DNA from: Marivibrio halodurans
GTDB lineage: Bacteria; Pseudomonadota; Alphaproteobacteria; UBA8366; Aestuariispiraceae
Direction of reading: 5' to 3'
DNA length: 64,000 bases
Assembly: GCF_017963645.1 (NCBI RefSeq)
Contig: NZ_JAGMWN010000009.1
Coordinates: 62,001 to 126,000, forward strand
Part shown: in pieces, positions 16,600 through 25,715 of the stretch
How the letters are laid out: every line of letters begins with the position of its first letter
How positions within the stretch are numbered: the stretch's first letter is position 1
Translations under genes and position numbers: made by a program
Notes under the pieces: model-generated
Database searches by the model: none
Told to the model about the DNA's origin: nothing
Seen by the model: only the letters and a program-made list of their open reading frames with translations

Positions 16600-18387
16600 A
16601 TGGCTGAAACCAAGGGCGGCGACTTGATCGCCGAACATCTGATCCGCGAGGGCATGCCTTATGTCTTCGGCATTTGCGGGCACGGCAATGTCGGCATGCT
16701 GGATGCGCTCTACGACCGGCGGGACGAGATCACGCTCGTCTCCCCCCGGCATGAGCAGACGGCGGGCCATATGGCGGATGCCTATTACCGTGTCTCGCAC
16801 CAGCCGGTGGCGACGCTGACCTCCTGCGGGCCGGGATCGGCCAATATCCCGATGTCGCTCGCCTGCGCCCAGGCCGACAGTTCCACCTTCCTGGCGATCA
16901 CGGCGAACGTGCCGACCTCGCAGTTCAACCGTGCGCCGTTCCAGGAAACCTACATGCACAATCAGGCGAGCTTTCCGGACGTGGTGAAACCGTTCGTGAA
17001 ACGCTCCTTCCAACCGACCCGGGTGGAGATGCTGCCGCTGGCGCTGAGTCAGGCCACCAGCCTGATGACCAGTGGCCGGCCGGGGCCGGTCAATCTGGAC
17101 GTGCCCTATAATCTGTTCCAGGAGACCGCGGACGTGGCGCTGCGCGCGACCCCGCCGGGCCGGCTCGCCACCCGTCCCGGCGCCTCGCCCGAGGCCATCG
17201 CGGCGATCGCCGACGCGCTGCTGGCGGCGGAGCGGCCGGTGATCTTCGTCGGCCATGGCGTGACGCTGGCCGAGGCGGGAGCGGAACTGACCGCGCTTCA
17301 GCACCTATTGCAGATTCCGCAGGTCGCCTCGCCCAACGGCATGGGGTCGCTCGACATGCGCGATCCGCTCTCGCTCGGCTTCATCGGGCGCAACGGGGCG
17401 TATCCGGCGAACCAGGCGGCGCGGCGCGCGGATCTGGTGCTGTGCATCGGGGCGCGCTTCGACGACCGCTCCGCCTCCTCCTGGAAACCGGGTTATTCCT
17501 GGAATTTCCCGCCGGCGAAGCTGATCCAGGTGGATATCGACGCGGGCGAGCTGGGCCGCAACTACGAGCCCACGATCGGCGTTCAGGCGGATGCCCGGAT
17601 CTTCCTGATCCAGCTTCTCGGCGAGATGGAGCGGCGTGGCGTCAGCCGTCGCGCGGAGACCGCGCCCTGGCTGGAGCTGATCGCCGGCTGGCGGGCGGAA
17701 TGGGAGGCCTTCATAGGCCCCAATTTCGAGATCGACAGCAATCCGATGCGCCCGGAGCGCGTGGTGCGCGACATCCAGACCACGGCGCCCGACGATATGA
17801 TCCTGGTTCCCGATTCCGGCGCGCATCACAATTGGTTCATGCAGTTCTGGGAATCGCGGCGACCGCAGAGCATGCTGAACACCTGGGGATATTCGGCGAT
17901 GGGCTTCGGCGTCTCCGGTGTCCTCGGCGCGAAGCTGGCGGCCCCGGAGCGTCCCTGCGTCGCGGTGGTCGGGGACGGTGGCTTCACCATGACGCCGCAT
18001 GTCCTGTGCACGGCCGTCGAATACGACATCCCGGCCGTCTGGGTGATCTGGAACAACTATGCCTGGGGCGCGATCCGCGACCTGCAGCATGGCCAGTTCG
18101 GCGGGCGGGAGCTTGGCACAAGCTTCACCGCCGGCGCCAACGCGGAACCCTATAATCCGGATTTCGCGGCGCTCGCCCGCGCGCACGGGGTCGACGGCGT
18201 GAAGGTCAGCCGCTCCGACGATTTCCGCGACGCCCTGACCCAGGCGATCGCCAGCAACAAGCCCTGGGTGATCGATCTGGAGGTCGATCCGGGCGTCAAG
18301 CCGCCCTCGGTCGGCACCTGGGAATTGCCCCCCTTGCCGACGCCGGAGCCCGCCTTCGGCCAACCCTGGCGTCCCGACGGGACCTGA
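16600..18387 (+). CDS. Thiamine-diphosphate-requiring enzyme, acetolactate synthase-like (module B)
   Basis: 595 residues. The Pyr-domain glutamate is Glu52 in SPRHEQTAGHMADAYYR, and the PP-domain Mg/ThDP motif starts GDGGFTMT near residue 458 and ends in WNN. The sequence is only distantly related to the other ThDP enzyme at 4519-6228 and resembles glyoxylate carboligase/acetolactate synthase types more closely. No small regulatory subunit is present. It lies between tctA and an aldehyde dehydrogenase, so a 2-oxo acid from the TctC ligand pathway is the likely substrate. The precise reaction is not determined. Confidence 0.87.
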   Translation: MAETKGGDLIAEHLIREGMPYVFGICGHGNVGMLDALYDRRDEITLVSPRHEQTAGHMADAYYRVSHQPVATLTSCGPGSANIPMSLACAQADSSTFLAITANVPTSQFNRAPFQETYMHNQASFPDVVKPFVKRSFQPTRVEMLPLALSQATSLMTSGRPGPVNLDVPYNLFQETADVALRATPPGRLATRPGASPEAIAAIADALLAAERPVIFVGHGVTLAEAGAELTALQHLLQIPQVASPNGMGSLDMRDPLSLGFIGRNGAYPANQAARRADLVLCIGARFDDRSASSWKPGYSWNFPPAKLIQVDIDAGELGRNYEPTIGVQADARIFLIQLLGEMERRGVSRRAETAPWLELIAGWRAEWEAFIGPNFEIDSNPMRPERVVRDIQTTAPDDMILVPDSGAHHNWFMQFWESRRPQSMLNTWGYSAMGFGVSGVLGAKLAAPERPCVAVVGDGGFTMTPHVLCTAVEYDIPAVWVIWNNYAWGAIRDLQHGQFGGRELGTSFTAGANAEPYNPDFAALARAHGVDGVKVSRSDDFRDALTQAIASNKPWVIDLEVDPGVKPPSVGTWELPPLPTPEPAFGQPWRPDGT

Positions 18388-18452
18388 CGACCCCCGATAT
18401 GCCTTGGTCGCCCGTCCCGGCGACCCCGACGAGACATGAAGGACCGGATCGC

Positions 18453-19910
18453 ATGAGCAGCAAGCCCTCCCCAACTTCCCCCCAGGCCTCCCCGCAAACC
18501 CTCCCGCATTATATCGGCGGGGAGGCGGTCGCCGGCACCGACCTTTTCGAGTGCATGGACCCCTATCGGAACGAGCCGGTTTGCCGCGCGCCGACCGGCG
18601 GCGCGGCGGATGTGGCCGCCGCGGTCGCGGCCGCGCGCGAGGCGGCGCCCGCCGTGGCGGCGATGCCGGCCTATGAACGCGCGGCGATCCTGCGCCGCGT
18701 GGCCGATCTGGTCGTCGAGCGCGCGGACGAGATCGGCGCGATCATGGCCCGCGAGACCGGCAAGGCGCTGGGCGACGCGCGGGGCGAGGTTAAGCGCTCG
18801 ATGGATACGCTCTCCCTTTCCGCGGAGGAGGCGATCCGGATCGAGGGCACCCACGTTCCCCTCGACGGCAGCGCCATGGGGCATGGCAAGATGGCCTTCC
18901 TGATGCGCTTCCCCGTCGGGGTCGTCGGCGCGATCACGCCCTTCAACGCGCCCTTCAACCTCGCCTGTCATAAGCTGGCGCCGGCCTTCGCCGCCGGGAA
19001 CGCCAGCATCATCAAGCCGCCGCAGCAATGCCCGATGGTGGTGCACCGGCTGGTGGAGTTGTTCTACGAGGCGGGCATGCCGCGCGCCTTCATCCAGGTC
19101 GTGCATGGCGGCCCGGAGACGGGCCGGGCGCTGGTGGAGAATCCGGGCGTGGATTTGATCACCTTCACCGGCTCCAGCCGCGTCGGCGCGATGATCCGCG
19201 CGGCGAGCGGGCTGCGCCCCGTCGCGCTGGAACTGGGCGGAACCGGCCCGACGATCGTGTGCGACGACGCGGACCTGGACGCGATCGCGCCGCTTCTGGC
19301 GCGCAACGCCGTGCGCCTCGCGGGGCAGAGCTGTATTTCCGTGCAGAATATCCATGTGCCCCGCGCGCTGGCCGACACGCTCGGCAAGAAGATCGCGGCG
19401 GAGATGGAGAAGCTGGTGCTGGGCGATCCGCTGGCCGACGGCGTCGATGTCGGCACGCTGATCGACGAGGCGGCGGCCAGGCGTGTCGAAGGCTGGGTCG
19501 ACGAGGCGCGGCAAGGCGGCGCCCGGGTACTGACCGGCGGCGCGCGCGACGGCGCGGCCTATCAGCCGACATTGCTGACGGACGTGACGTCGGACATGAA
19601 GGTCGTATGCGACGAGGTCTTCGGCCCGGTCGCCAGCATCGTCGCCTATGACGATCTCGACCGCGTGGCGACGGAGATTTCGGAGAGCCGCTACGGCCTG
19701 CAATGCGGCGTCTTCACCGACAGCACGAAGCGCGCGCTCTCGCTCGCCCGGCGGCTGCGCACGGGCGGGGTCATCATCAACGGTTCGTCGACCTGGCGCA
19801 CCGATCAACTGGCCTATGGCGGGGTGAAGGACAGCGGCATCGGACGCGAGGGGCCGCGCTACGCCATGCGGGACATGACGGAAGAACGCCTCATCCTCTT
19901 CAATTATTGA
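18453..19910 (+). CDS. Aldehyde dehydrogenase family protein (module B)
   Basis: About 485 residues. Landmarks are VGVVGAITPFNAPFNLACHK, the NAD-binding TFTGSSRVGAMI, the general base in LELGGTGP and the nucleophile Cys in AGQSCIS. The glycine-to-threonine change in LELGGTGP (usually LELGGKNP) is worth noting but occurs in some subfamilies. The start at 18453 has AAGGA upstream. The gene directly follows the second ThDP enzyme, mirroring the ThDP/ALDH pairing at 2.9-6.2 kb. Its aldehyde is unknown. Confidence 0.92.
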   Translation: MSSKPSPTSPQASPQTLPHYIGGEAVAGTDLFECMDPYRNEPVCRAPTGGAADVAAAVAAAREAAPAVAAMPAYERAAILRRVADLVVERADEIGAIMARETGKALGDARGEVKRSMDTLSLSAEEAIRIEGTHVPLDGSAMGHGKMAFLMRFPVGVVGAITPFNAPFNLACHKLAPAFAAGNASIIKPPQQCPMVVHRLVELFYEAGMPRAFIQVVHGGPETGRALVENPGVDLITFTGSSRVGAMIRAASGLRPVALELGGTGPTIVCDDADLDAIAPLLARNAVRLAGQSCISVQNIHVPRALADTLGKKIAAEMEKLVLGDPLADGVDVGTLIDEAAARRVEGWVDEARQGGARVLTGGARDGAAYQPTLLTDVTSDMKVVCDEVFGPVASIVAYDDLDRVATEISESRYGLQCGVFTDSTKRALSLARRLRTGGVIINGSSTWRTDQLAYGGVKDSGIGREGPRYAMRDMTEERLILFNY

Positions 19911-19938
19911 GCCGTGCCGCCGAAGGAAGGATCGCGAC

Positions 19939-20889
19939 GTGAAAACGGTATTGGTTACGGGCGGCGGGGGGTTCCTCGGCAAGGCGGTGTGCGAGGCGCT
20001 GGCCGCGCGCGGGGACGCGGTGGTCGCGCTCGACCGCGGGCCGAGCCCGGGGCTCGACGCCTTCGCCCGCGCCCATCGGGGCGCGCGGGCGGTCGAATGC
20101 GACATCATGGATGCCGCCGGCCTTGATGCGGTGATGGCCGAGGTTCGGCCCGACGCGGTGATCCATTGCGCGGCGATCGTGGGCGTCATGGCCTCGCTGG
20201 AGAGCCCGGCGGGCGTCTTCCGCGTCAACACGGAAGGTGCCATCAATCTGTTCCAGGCGATGGCGCGCCACGGGGTGAAGCGGGTTCTCCATATCAGTTC
20301 GGAGGAAATCTACGGCGCCTTCCGCGCCGCCCGCATCGACGAGGAGCATCCGCAATATCCGCTCTACGCCTATGGCGTCTCCAAGCAGGCGGTCGAGCAT
20401 CTGGGCCGGACCTACGCGGCGAGCCATGGCTTGGCATGCATCAATCTGCGCACCTCCTGGGTCTATGGGCCGGGTTTCCCGCGCGACCGGGTACCGTGCA
20501 ACATGGTGAAGGCGGCGTTGCGCGGGCAGCCGCTTCATGTTCCCCACGGGGCGTCGTCGCGCATCGACCATACCTATATCGACGACGCGGTGGCGGGGAC
20601 GCTGATGGCCCTCGACCATCGCGACCATCCGTTCGACGCCTATCACATCGCCAGCGACAGCGCCCCCTCGCTCGCCGAGATCGCGGACCTGATCGGTGCG
20701 TTGGTGCCCGGCGCGCGGATCACCGTCGGCTCCGGCACTTACCGGCATAACGGCGAGGTCGAGATTCCGGAGAAGGGCGCGCTCCGCTGCGACAGGGCGC
20801 GCGAGGTCTTCGGCTACCGTCCGCGCTTCGATATCCGCGCGGGCCTGAGCGCCTATCTGGACCATGTCCGCGCGGCGGACGCGGCATGA
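19939..20889 (+). CDS. NAD-dependent epimerase/dehydratase family protein (first of three)
   Basis: 316 residues, extended SDR. The cofactor motif is VTGGGGFLGKAVCEAL at the N terminus, the Ser/Tyr/Lys triad is in HISSEEIYGAF and YAYGVSKQAVEHL, and the C-terminal segment binds the sugar or organic part. The family acts on nucleotide sugars or on free sugar acids such as uronates. It overlaps the next gene by four bases (ATGA). Position in a transporter/ALDH operon suggests a catabolic oxidation of a sugar-like compound, not polysaccharide synthesis. Confidence 0.88.
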   Translation: MKTVLVTGGGGFLGKAVCEALAARGDAVVALDRGPSPGLDAFARAHRGARAVECDIMDAAGLDAVMAEVRPDAVIHCAAIVGVMASLESPAGVFRVNTEGAINLFQAMARHGVKRVLHISSEEIYGAFRAARIDEEHPQYPLYAYGVSKQAVEHLGRTYAASHGLACINLRTSWVYGPGFPRDRVPCNMVKAALRGQPLHVPHGASSRIDHTYIDDAVAGTLMALDHRDHPFDAYHIASDSAPSLAEIADLIGALVPGARITVGSGTYRHNGEVEIPEKGALRCDRAREVFGYRPRFDIRAGLSAYLDHVRAADAA

Positions 20890-21902
20890 CGCGCGCGAAT
20901 TCTGGGGAGATGACGATGGGACGGCTTCTGGTCACCGGCGGCATGGGACATGTCGGCTACGAGACGGTCAAGCAGGCGGCGGCCGCCGGGATTCCGGTGC
21001 TGGCGCACTATATGTCCACCTTCCGCGCGGACGACGCGCGGGCCGTGACGGGCGACGTGGTCTGGGTGCGGTGCGATCTGTCCGATCCCTATGAGGTCGG
21101 GATGCTGGCGGCGGCGCATCGGATCGACGGCTGCATTCATACCGCCGCCGTTCCCAACGACAAGATGTGCAAGCCCCAACCGCATCGCGCGGTGCAGAGC
21201 AATGTGAACGGCACGGCCCTGCTTTTGGAGACCGCGCGGCGCCAGGAGTGGCGGCGGTTCCTGCTGGTGTCCACGGGATCGGTCTTCCAGGACCTGCCGG
21301 ACGCGACGACCCCGGTGCCGGAGGACCGGGTGCCGACGCCGCGCACCTTCTATGCCGGCACGAAGCGATCGGCCGAGATCCTGACCGAGATATATGCCGA
21401 GACCTACGGTCTCTCCGCTGCCTCGGTGCGGGTTTCCTGGATATTCGGCCCGCCGCTGGTGCCGAGGGAATTCGAGGGGCCGCGCGGCCCGATCCCCGAA
21501 TTCCTGCGCCGCGCCATGCGGGGCGAGGCGATCGTCGAGCCGTCCGGCGGGGATTTCGCCGCCAGTTTCACCTTCGTGCCGGATTGCGCGGCCGGTCTCC
21601 TGGTTCTTTACGGGGCCGATCGCCTGGCGCATCGCGCCTATCATCTTGGATCCGGGCGCAATCAATCGACCTTCGACGTAGCGGAGGCCGTGCGCGCGGC
21701 GGTGCCCGGCGCCGCGATCGATGTCGGCGGCGGGACCGAGCCCTGGACCCAGTTCATCGTGCCGCGCGGGCCGCTTGCCTGCGAGCGGATGCGCGAGGAG
21801 TTCGGCTTCGTCCCCCGCCATTCGCTGCAGGAAGCCGTCGCCGCCTTCGCCGAATGGATGCGCGCCAATCCGCGGAGTTATCACGCGAACGGGGGGAGCT
21901 GA
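20886..21902 (+). CDS. NAD-dependent epimerase/dehydratase family protein (second of three)
   Basis: 338 residues. Rossmann motif VTGGMGHVGYETVKQA; active-site region LLVSTGSVFQDL then FYAGTKRSAEILTEIYAE, giving the Tyr-x3-Lys pair. The annotated ATG at 20886 overlaps the previous stop; in-frame ATGs at 20910 and 20916 follow a GGGGAG and are plausible alternatives that remove 8-10 residues. It is clearly diverged from its upstream neighbour, so this is not a recent tandem copy. Substrate unknown. Confidence 0.86.
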   Translation: MTRANSGEMTMGRLLVTGGMGHVGYETVKQAAAAGIPVLAHYMSTFRADDARAVTGDVVWVRCDLSDPYEVGMLAAAHRIDGCIHTAAVPNDKMCKPQPHRAVQSNVNGTALLLETARRQEWRRFLLVSTGSVFQDLPDATTPVPEDRVPTPRTFYAGTKRSAEILTEIYAETYGLSAASVRVSWIFGPPLVPREFEGPRGPIPEFLRRAMRGEAIVEPSGGDFAASFTFVPDCAAGLLVLYGADRLAHRAYHLGSGRNQSTFDVAEAVRAAVPGAAIDVGGGTEPWTQFIVPRGPLACERMREEFGFVPRHSLQEAVAAFAEWMRANPRSYHANGGS

Positions 21903-21905
21903 TTC

Positions 21906-23609
21906 ATGGGCGGTGGCGGTACGGACATCACGTGCGACCTTCTCGTCATTGGGGCGGGCGCGGCCGGGATGACGGCCGCCGCCGTCGCGGCGTGCGAGGG
22001 GCTCGATGTCGTGGTGGTCGAGAAGACCGGGTTCGTCGGCGGGAATACCAGCTTTTCCGGCGGCATGGTCTATATCCCCGACAACGCCAAGATGGCGGCG
22101 GCCGGCATGCCGGACGATCCGGCCGCCATGCTGCGCTATCTCGACCGGGTGATCCCGACGGCGGAGGGGCGTGACGCGCGCGTGCGTTTCGTCGAACGGG
22201 GGCGCGAGGCGGTGGATTATCTGGAACGCCATACCGCCGTGCGGTTGAAACCCGTCCCCTTCTATCCCGATTACTACCCCGAATACGAGGGCGCGCGGGA
22301 CGGCATGCGGGTGCTGGAGCCGGTGGCCTTCGATGCCGCGACCCTCGGCCCCTGGTTCCGCAAGCTGCGTCCGCCGATCCCTGAATTCACCATCCTGGGC
22401 GGCATGATGGTCGCGCGGGAGGATCTGCCGCATTTCCGCAAGATGTGGCGCTCTCCGCGCGCCTTCCTGCGGGTCGCGGCCCTGGTCGCGCACTATGGCA
22501 TGCAGCGGTTGCGCCATCATCGCGGCTCGCGGCTCGTGCTCGGCAATGCCTTGGCGGGACGGCTCCTGAAATCGCTCCTCGACCGCGATGTGCGTATCCT
22601 GACCGATTGCGTCACGACGGAAATTCTGAAGGAGGACGGCCGCGCCGTCGGCGTGCGGATCGAACGGGGCGGGGCGGCATCGACGATCCGCGCGGCCCGG
22701 GGCGTCGTCCTCTCCACCGGAGGTTTCTCCAACAATGTGGAGAAACGCCGCGCCTATCTGCCGGAGGCGACCAGTCCCGACAGCCCCTTCGCCCCGGGCA
22801 GCACCGGGGACGGCCTTGACCTCGGGGTCGCGGCGGGCGGGCGGATCGGCGACGACAATACGAACAATGCCTATTGGTCGCCGGCCTCGATCTATCGCCG
22901 GGCGGACGGGCGGAAGGTGGTCTATCCGCACACCGTGACCGATCGCGGCAAGCCCGGTTCCATCGTCGTCAACAAGGCCGGGCGGCGTTTCACCAACGAG
23001 GCGGTCTCCTACCACCGTTTCGGGGAGGCCCTGCTGCGCACCAACGCGGAAGGGGGGAACCTGCCCGCCCATATCCTGTGCGACAGCCGCTTCATCTGGA
23101 AATACGGGCTGGGCGCGATCATCCCCTTCACGCGGAACCTCGCGCCCTATCGGGCGGCCGGGTATCTCAAGACCGCCGACAGCATCGCGGAACTGGCCGC
23201 CGCGATCGGCGTGGAGGCGGCCGCGCTCGTCGAGACGGTCGATCACTTCAACGCGGATGCCCGCCGAGGCCGCGACAGCGCGTTCGGCCGGGGGGAGGAT
23301 GTCTATTCCCGCTATCTGGGCGACGGCGATATCGGGCCGAATCCCTGCCTGGCCCCGATAGAACAAGGGCCGTTCCATGCGATCGAACTTACCTTGAGCG
23401 ATCTCGGCACCGTCGCCGGCTTGCGCACGAACGAGGCGTGCGAGGTCTTGGACGCGGACGGCGCGGTCATCCCGGGCCTCTATGCCGTCGGCAACGACAT
23501 GCAATCGATCATGCGAGGGCGCTATCCGGGGCCGGGAATCACGCTGGGGCCTGCATTGACCTTCGGTTATCTGGTGGGGCGCCATGTCGCCGCCGGGACG
23601 GGGGGCTGA
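21906..23609 (+). CDS. FAD-dependent oxidoreductase, fumarate reductase flavoprotein / 3-ketosteroid dehydrogenase-like
   Basis: 567 residues, the length of KstD-type flavoproteins. The FAD motif is VIGAGAAGMTAAAVAA followed by VVVEKTGFVGGNTSFSGG, and the C-terminal RYPGPGITLGPALTFGYLVGRH is the KstD-type Tyr-x3-Gly dehydrogenation site plus second FAD contact. These enzymes introduce a double bond next to a carbonyl or reduce an enoate. GGGGGAG precedes the start 4 bp after the upstream stop. Steroid substrate is not implied, as no other steroid gene is present; a C=C dehydrogenation or reduction step in the operon pathway is inferred. Confidence 0.85.
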   Translation: MGGGGTDITCDLLVIGAGAAGMTAAAVAACEGLDVVVVEKTGFVGGNTSFSGGMVYIPDNAKMAAAGMPDDPAAMLRYLDRVIPTAEGRDARVRFVERGREAVDYLERHTAVRLKPVPFYPDYYPEYEGARDGMRVLEPVAFDAATLGPWFRKLRPPIPEFTILGGMMVAREDLPHFRKMWRSPRAFLRVAALVAHYGMQRLRHHRGSRLVLGNALAGRLLKSLLDRDVRILTDCVTTEILKEDGRAVGVRIERGGAASTIRAARGVVLSTGGFSNNVEKRRAYLPEATSPDSPFAPGSTGDGLDLGVAAGGRIGDDNTNNAYWSPASIYRRADGRKVVYPHTVTDRGKPGSIVVNKAGRRFTNEAVSYHRFGEALLRTNAEGGNLPAHILCDSRFIWKYGLGAIIPFTRNLAPYRAAGYLKTADSIAELAAAIGVEAAALVETVDHFNADARRGRDSAFGRGEDVYSRYLGDGDIGPNPCLAPIEQGPFHAIELTLSDLGTVAGLRTNEACEVLDADGAVIPGLYAVGNDMQSIMRGRYPGPGITLGPALTFGYLVGRHVAAGTGG

Positions 23610-23613
23610 CACG

Positions 23614-24567
23614 GTGTCGGGGCGCGGGGGTGGGCGTGTCCTGATCACCGGCGGCGCCGGGTTGCTCGGCGCCCATGTGGTCACGGCGGTATCGCGCGCC
23701 GGCCGTGCGACGCGGACCCTCGACATGCGCGTCCCGGCGTCGGACCCACCGGACGGCGAGCATGTCACGGCGAGCATCCTCGACCTCGACGCGGTGACGG
23801 GGGCTTGCGCGGATATCGACGCGGTTCTTCATATCGCCGCCGCCGCCAATATCGGCGGCGGCACGCCCCGAGACATCGTGGAGCGCAACGCGCTCGGCAG
23901 TTGGACGGTGCTGGAGGCCGCGTGGCGGGCGGGTGTCAGGCGGGTTGTCCTGTGTTCCTCCGACAGCGTGCTCGGCAACACGGTCTGGCCGGACTATTTC
24001 CGGATGCCGGAGCGCCTGCCGGTGGATGAGGGGCACGAGGCGCGGCCGACCGATCCCTATGGTCTCTCCAAGCTGATGGCGGAGCAGGCGGGGCGCGCCT
24101 TCGCCGCGCGCGGACGGATGGAGGTCCTGGCGCTCCGCCCCGTCTTCATCCTCTTCCCCTCGATGATGGGGGAGGTCCGGGCGCGTGCCCTCGACCCCGA
24201 TGGCTATCGCGGCCCCTCGGCCGGCGGGCATGCGCCGGCGGGCGGCGGCCTGTGCTGGCACCATATCGACCCGCGCGACGTGGCCGATGCCTTCGTCCGG
24301 GCCCTCGACGCGCCCTATGGCGGGTTCGAGGCTTTCTATCTGAGCGCGCCCTCGACCCTCCACCCGACGCCGACGCTGGATCGGGTGGCGGGGCGGTTCG
24401 GCGGCCTGCCCGACGCCGTGGACCGGGCGTGGTTCGCGGACAATCCCCATGCCCCGATGTTCGACACGCGCCGCGCCCGGGACCGGCTCGGCTGGCGCGC
24501 GCGGCACGATCATCGGACCGCGTTTTTCATGTCCAACCCGGGAGGATCGAGGGATGGTACGCTTTAA
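23614..24567 (+). CDS. NAD-dependent epimerase/dehydratase family protein (third of three)
   Basis: About 317 residues. Rossmann motif ITGGAGLLGAHVVTAVSRAG with an acidic end at LDMR suiting NAD, active-site segment VLCSSDSVLG and PYGLSKLMAEQ. A GTG at 23614 with GGGGGG upstream is the likely start; an ATG at 23584 would overlap the flavoprotein gene by 26 bases. The end overlaps the cupin start by 14 bases, which argues for translational coupling. Reaction unknown. Confidence 0.85.
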   Translation: MSGRGGGRVLITGGAGLLGAHVVTAVSRAGRATRTLDMRVPASDPPDGEHVTASILDLDAVTGACADIDAVLHIAAAANIGGGTPRDIVERNALGSWTVLEAAWRAGVRRVVLCSSDSVLGNTVWPDYFRMPERLPVDEGHEARPTDPYGLSKLMAEQAGRAFAARGRMEVLALRPVFILFPSMMGEVRARALDPDGYRGPSAGGHAPAGGGLCWHHIDPRDVADAFVRALDAPYGGFEAFYLSAPSTLHPTPTLDRVAGRFGGLPDAVDRAWFADNPHAPMFDTRRARDRLGWRARHDHRTAFFMSNPGGSRDGTL

Positions 24568-24895
24568 CGAGAAACATCTGGTCGATGAAGCCGTAGCCTG
24601 GGAAGCGGTGGGCGACGGTGTCGCGCGCAAGATCCTGACCTTCAACGAGGCGGTGATGATGCTGCGCAACCGTTTCGAGGCGGGCGGCGTCGGCCCCCCG
24701 CACACCCATCCGCATGTTCAATGCAGCTATGTCGTAAGCGGTGTCTTCGACATCATGATCGACGGCGAGACGCGGCGCATGGGCCCGGGCGACAGTTTCC
24801 TCATCCCCTCCGGCCTGCCGCATGGCGCGATCTGCGTCGAGGCGGGGGAACTGATCGAGGTCTTTTCCCCCATGCGGGAGGATTTCTTCGCCTGA
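24554..24895 (+). CDS. Small cupin-domain protein
   Basis: 113 residues, one cupin barrel. Metal-ligand pattern in the first motif is HTHPHVQCSYVVSG (two His and a Gln/Tyr), and the second motif is PGDSFLIPSGLPHGAIC with the last His. Single-domain cupins of this size act as isomerases, sugar-acid lyases or metal-dependent dioxygenase-like enzymes, or as ligand sensors. GGAGG at 24541-24545 gives the start. It is the last gene of the tctC operon, converging with the SDR of the next operon over a 52-bp gap. Which role applies is not determined. Confidence 0.87.
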   Translation: MVRFNEKHLVDEAVAWEAVGDGVARKILTFNEAVMMLRNRFEAGGVGPPHTHPHVQCSYVVSGVFDIMIDGETRRMGPGDSFLIPSGLPHGAICVEAGELIEVFSPMREDFFA

Positions 24896-24947
24896 TTCCG
24901 GGGGGCGGTTCTGGTCGATTTCGTCGCCGAAGGGGGCACGCACCGCG

Positions 24948-25715
24948 TCACGGGGCGGCCAGCACCCCGCCATCGACGGGCAGGTCGATGCCGGTGATGT
25001 AGCCGGATTCCGCCGACAGCAGGAACAGCGCGGCCGAGGCCACGTCGTCCGCGCGCCCGATACGGCCCAGCGGCACGGCGCCGGCGACCGCCGCCTGGGT
25101 GTCCGCGTCGCCGTCCCAGCGCGCCTGCATCGGGGTCATGATCGCCCCCGGCAGAATGCAGTTTGACCGGATGCCGTCCTTGGCGAGTTGGATCGCCAGC
25201 GATTTCGACAGGCGCACCACGGCGGCCTTCGATGCGCCATAGGCGTCCTGCGGGCGGTCGTCGCCGCGCATTGCGTCGACCGAGGCGATATGCACCATCG
25301 ACCCGCCGCCCGCGCGCTTCATGGCGGGCGCGGCGTGGCGGGCGGTCAGCGCGAAGCTCTTCAGGTTGATCCGCAACACCTGGTCCCAGACATCCATGTC
25401 CATCTCCAGGCAGGATTTGTCCCGGTCGAACCACAGCACGCCCGTCGTGTTGACCAGATGGTCGAGCCGGCCGAAGGTCCCTTCCGCCTCCTCGACGACG
25501 GCGCGCACGACCGTCTCGTCGCTGGCGTCGCCCTGGCGGTGGAGGGCGCGGCCCGGCCCGGCGGCCAGATCGTCCGGCCGGGGTTTCAGATCCAGGATGG
25601 CGACATGCGCGCCCGCCGCGATCAGCGCGTTGGCGATGGCGAGGCCCATGCCGCCTCCGCCCCCGGCGATCAGGGCGGCATGGCCTTCGAAGGATACGGC
25701 ATAGGGGCTGCTCAT
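24948..25715 (-). CDS. SDR family oxidoreductase
   Basis: About 255 residues. Rossmann motif AGGGGGMGLAIANAL, then VNTTGVLW, the catalytic Ser in HIASVDAM and the YGASKAAV Tyr/Lys pair. The C terminus ends GYITGIDLPVDGG. It starts inside the end of the FGGY kinase gene with a 4-base ATGA overlap and is the last gene of a four-gene minus-strand operon. A polyol or sugar-alcohol dehydrogenase step is plausible. The first glycine-rich loop has one Gly more than usual. Confidence 0.92.
   Translation of the reverse strand: MSSPYAVSFEGHAALIAGGGGGMGLAIANALIAAGAHVAILDLKPRPDDLAAGPGRALHRQGDASDETVVRAVVEEAEGTFGRLDHLVNTTGVLWFDRDKSCLEMDMDVWDQVLRINLKSFALTARHAAPAMKRAGGGSMVHIASVDAMRGDDRPQDAYGASKAAVVRLSKSLAIQLAKDGIRSNCILPGAIMTPMQARWDGDADTQAAVAGAVPLGRIGRADDVASAALFLLSAESGYITGIDLPVDGGVLAAP

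Noticed and set aside
21906-23609. Steroid degradation assignment for the KstD-like flavoprotein
   Set aside because: No other steroid genes are present, and the same fold serves many C=C redox reactions.
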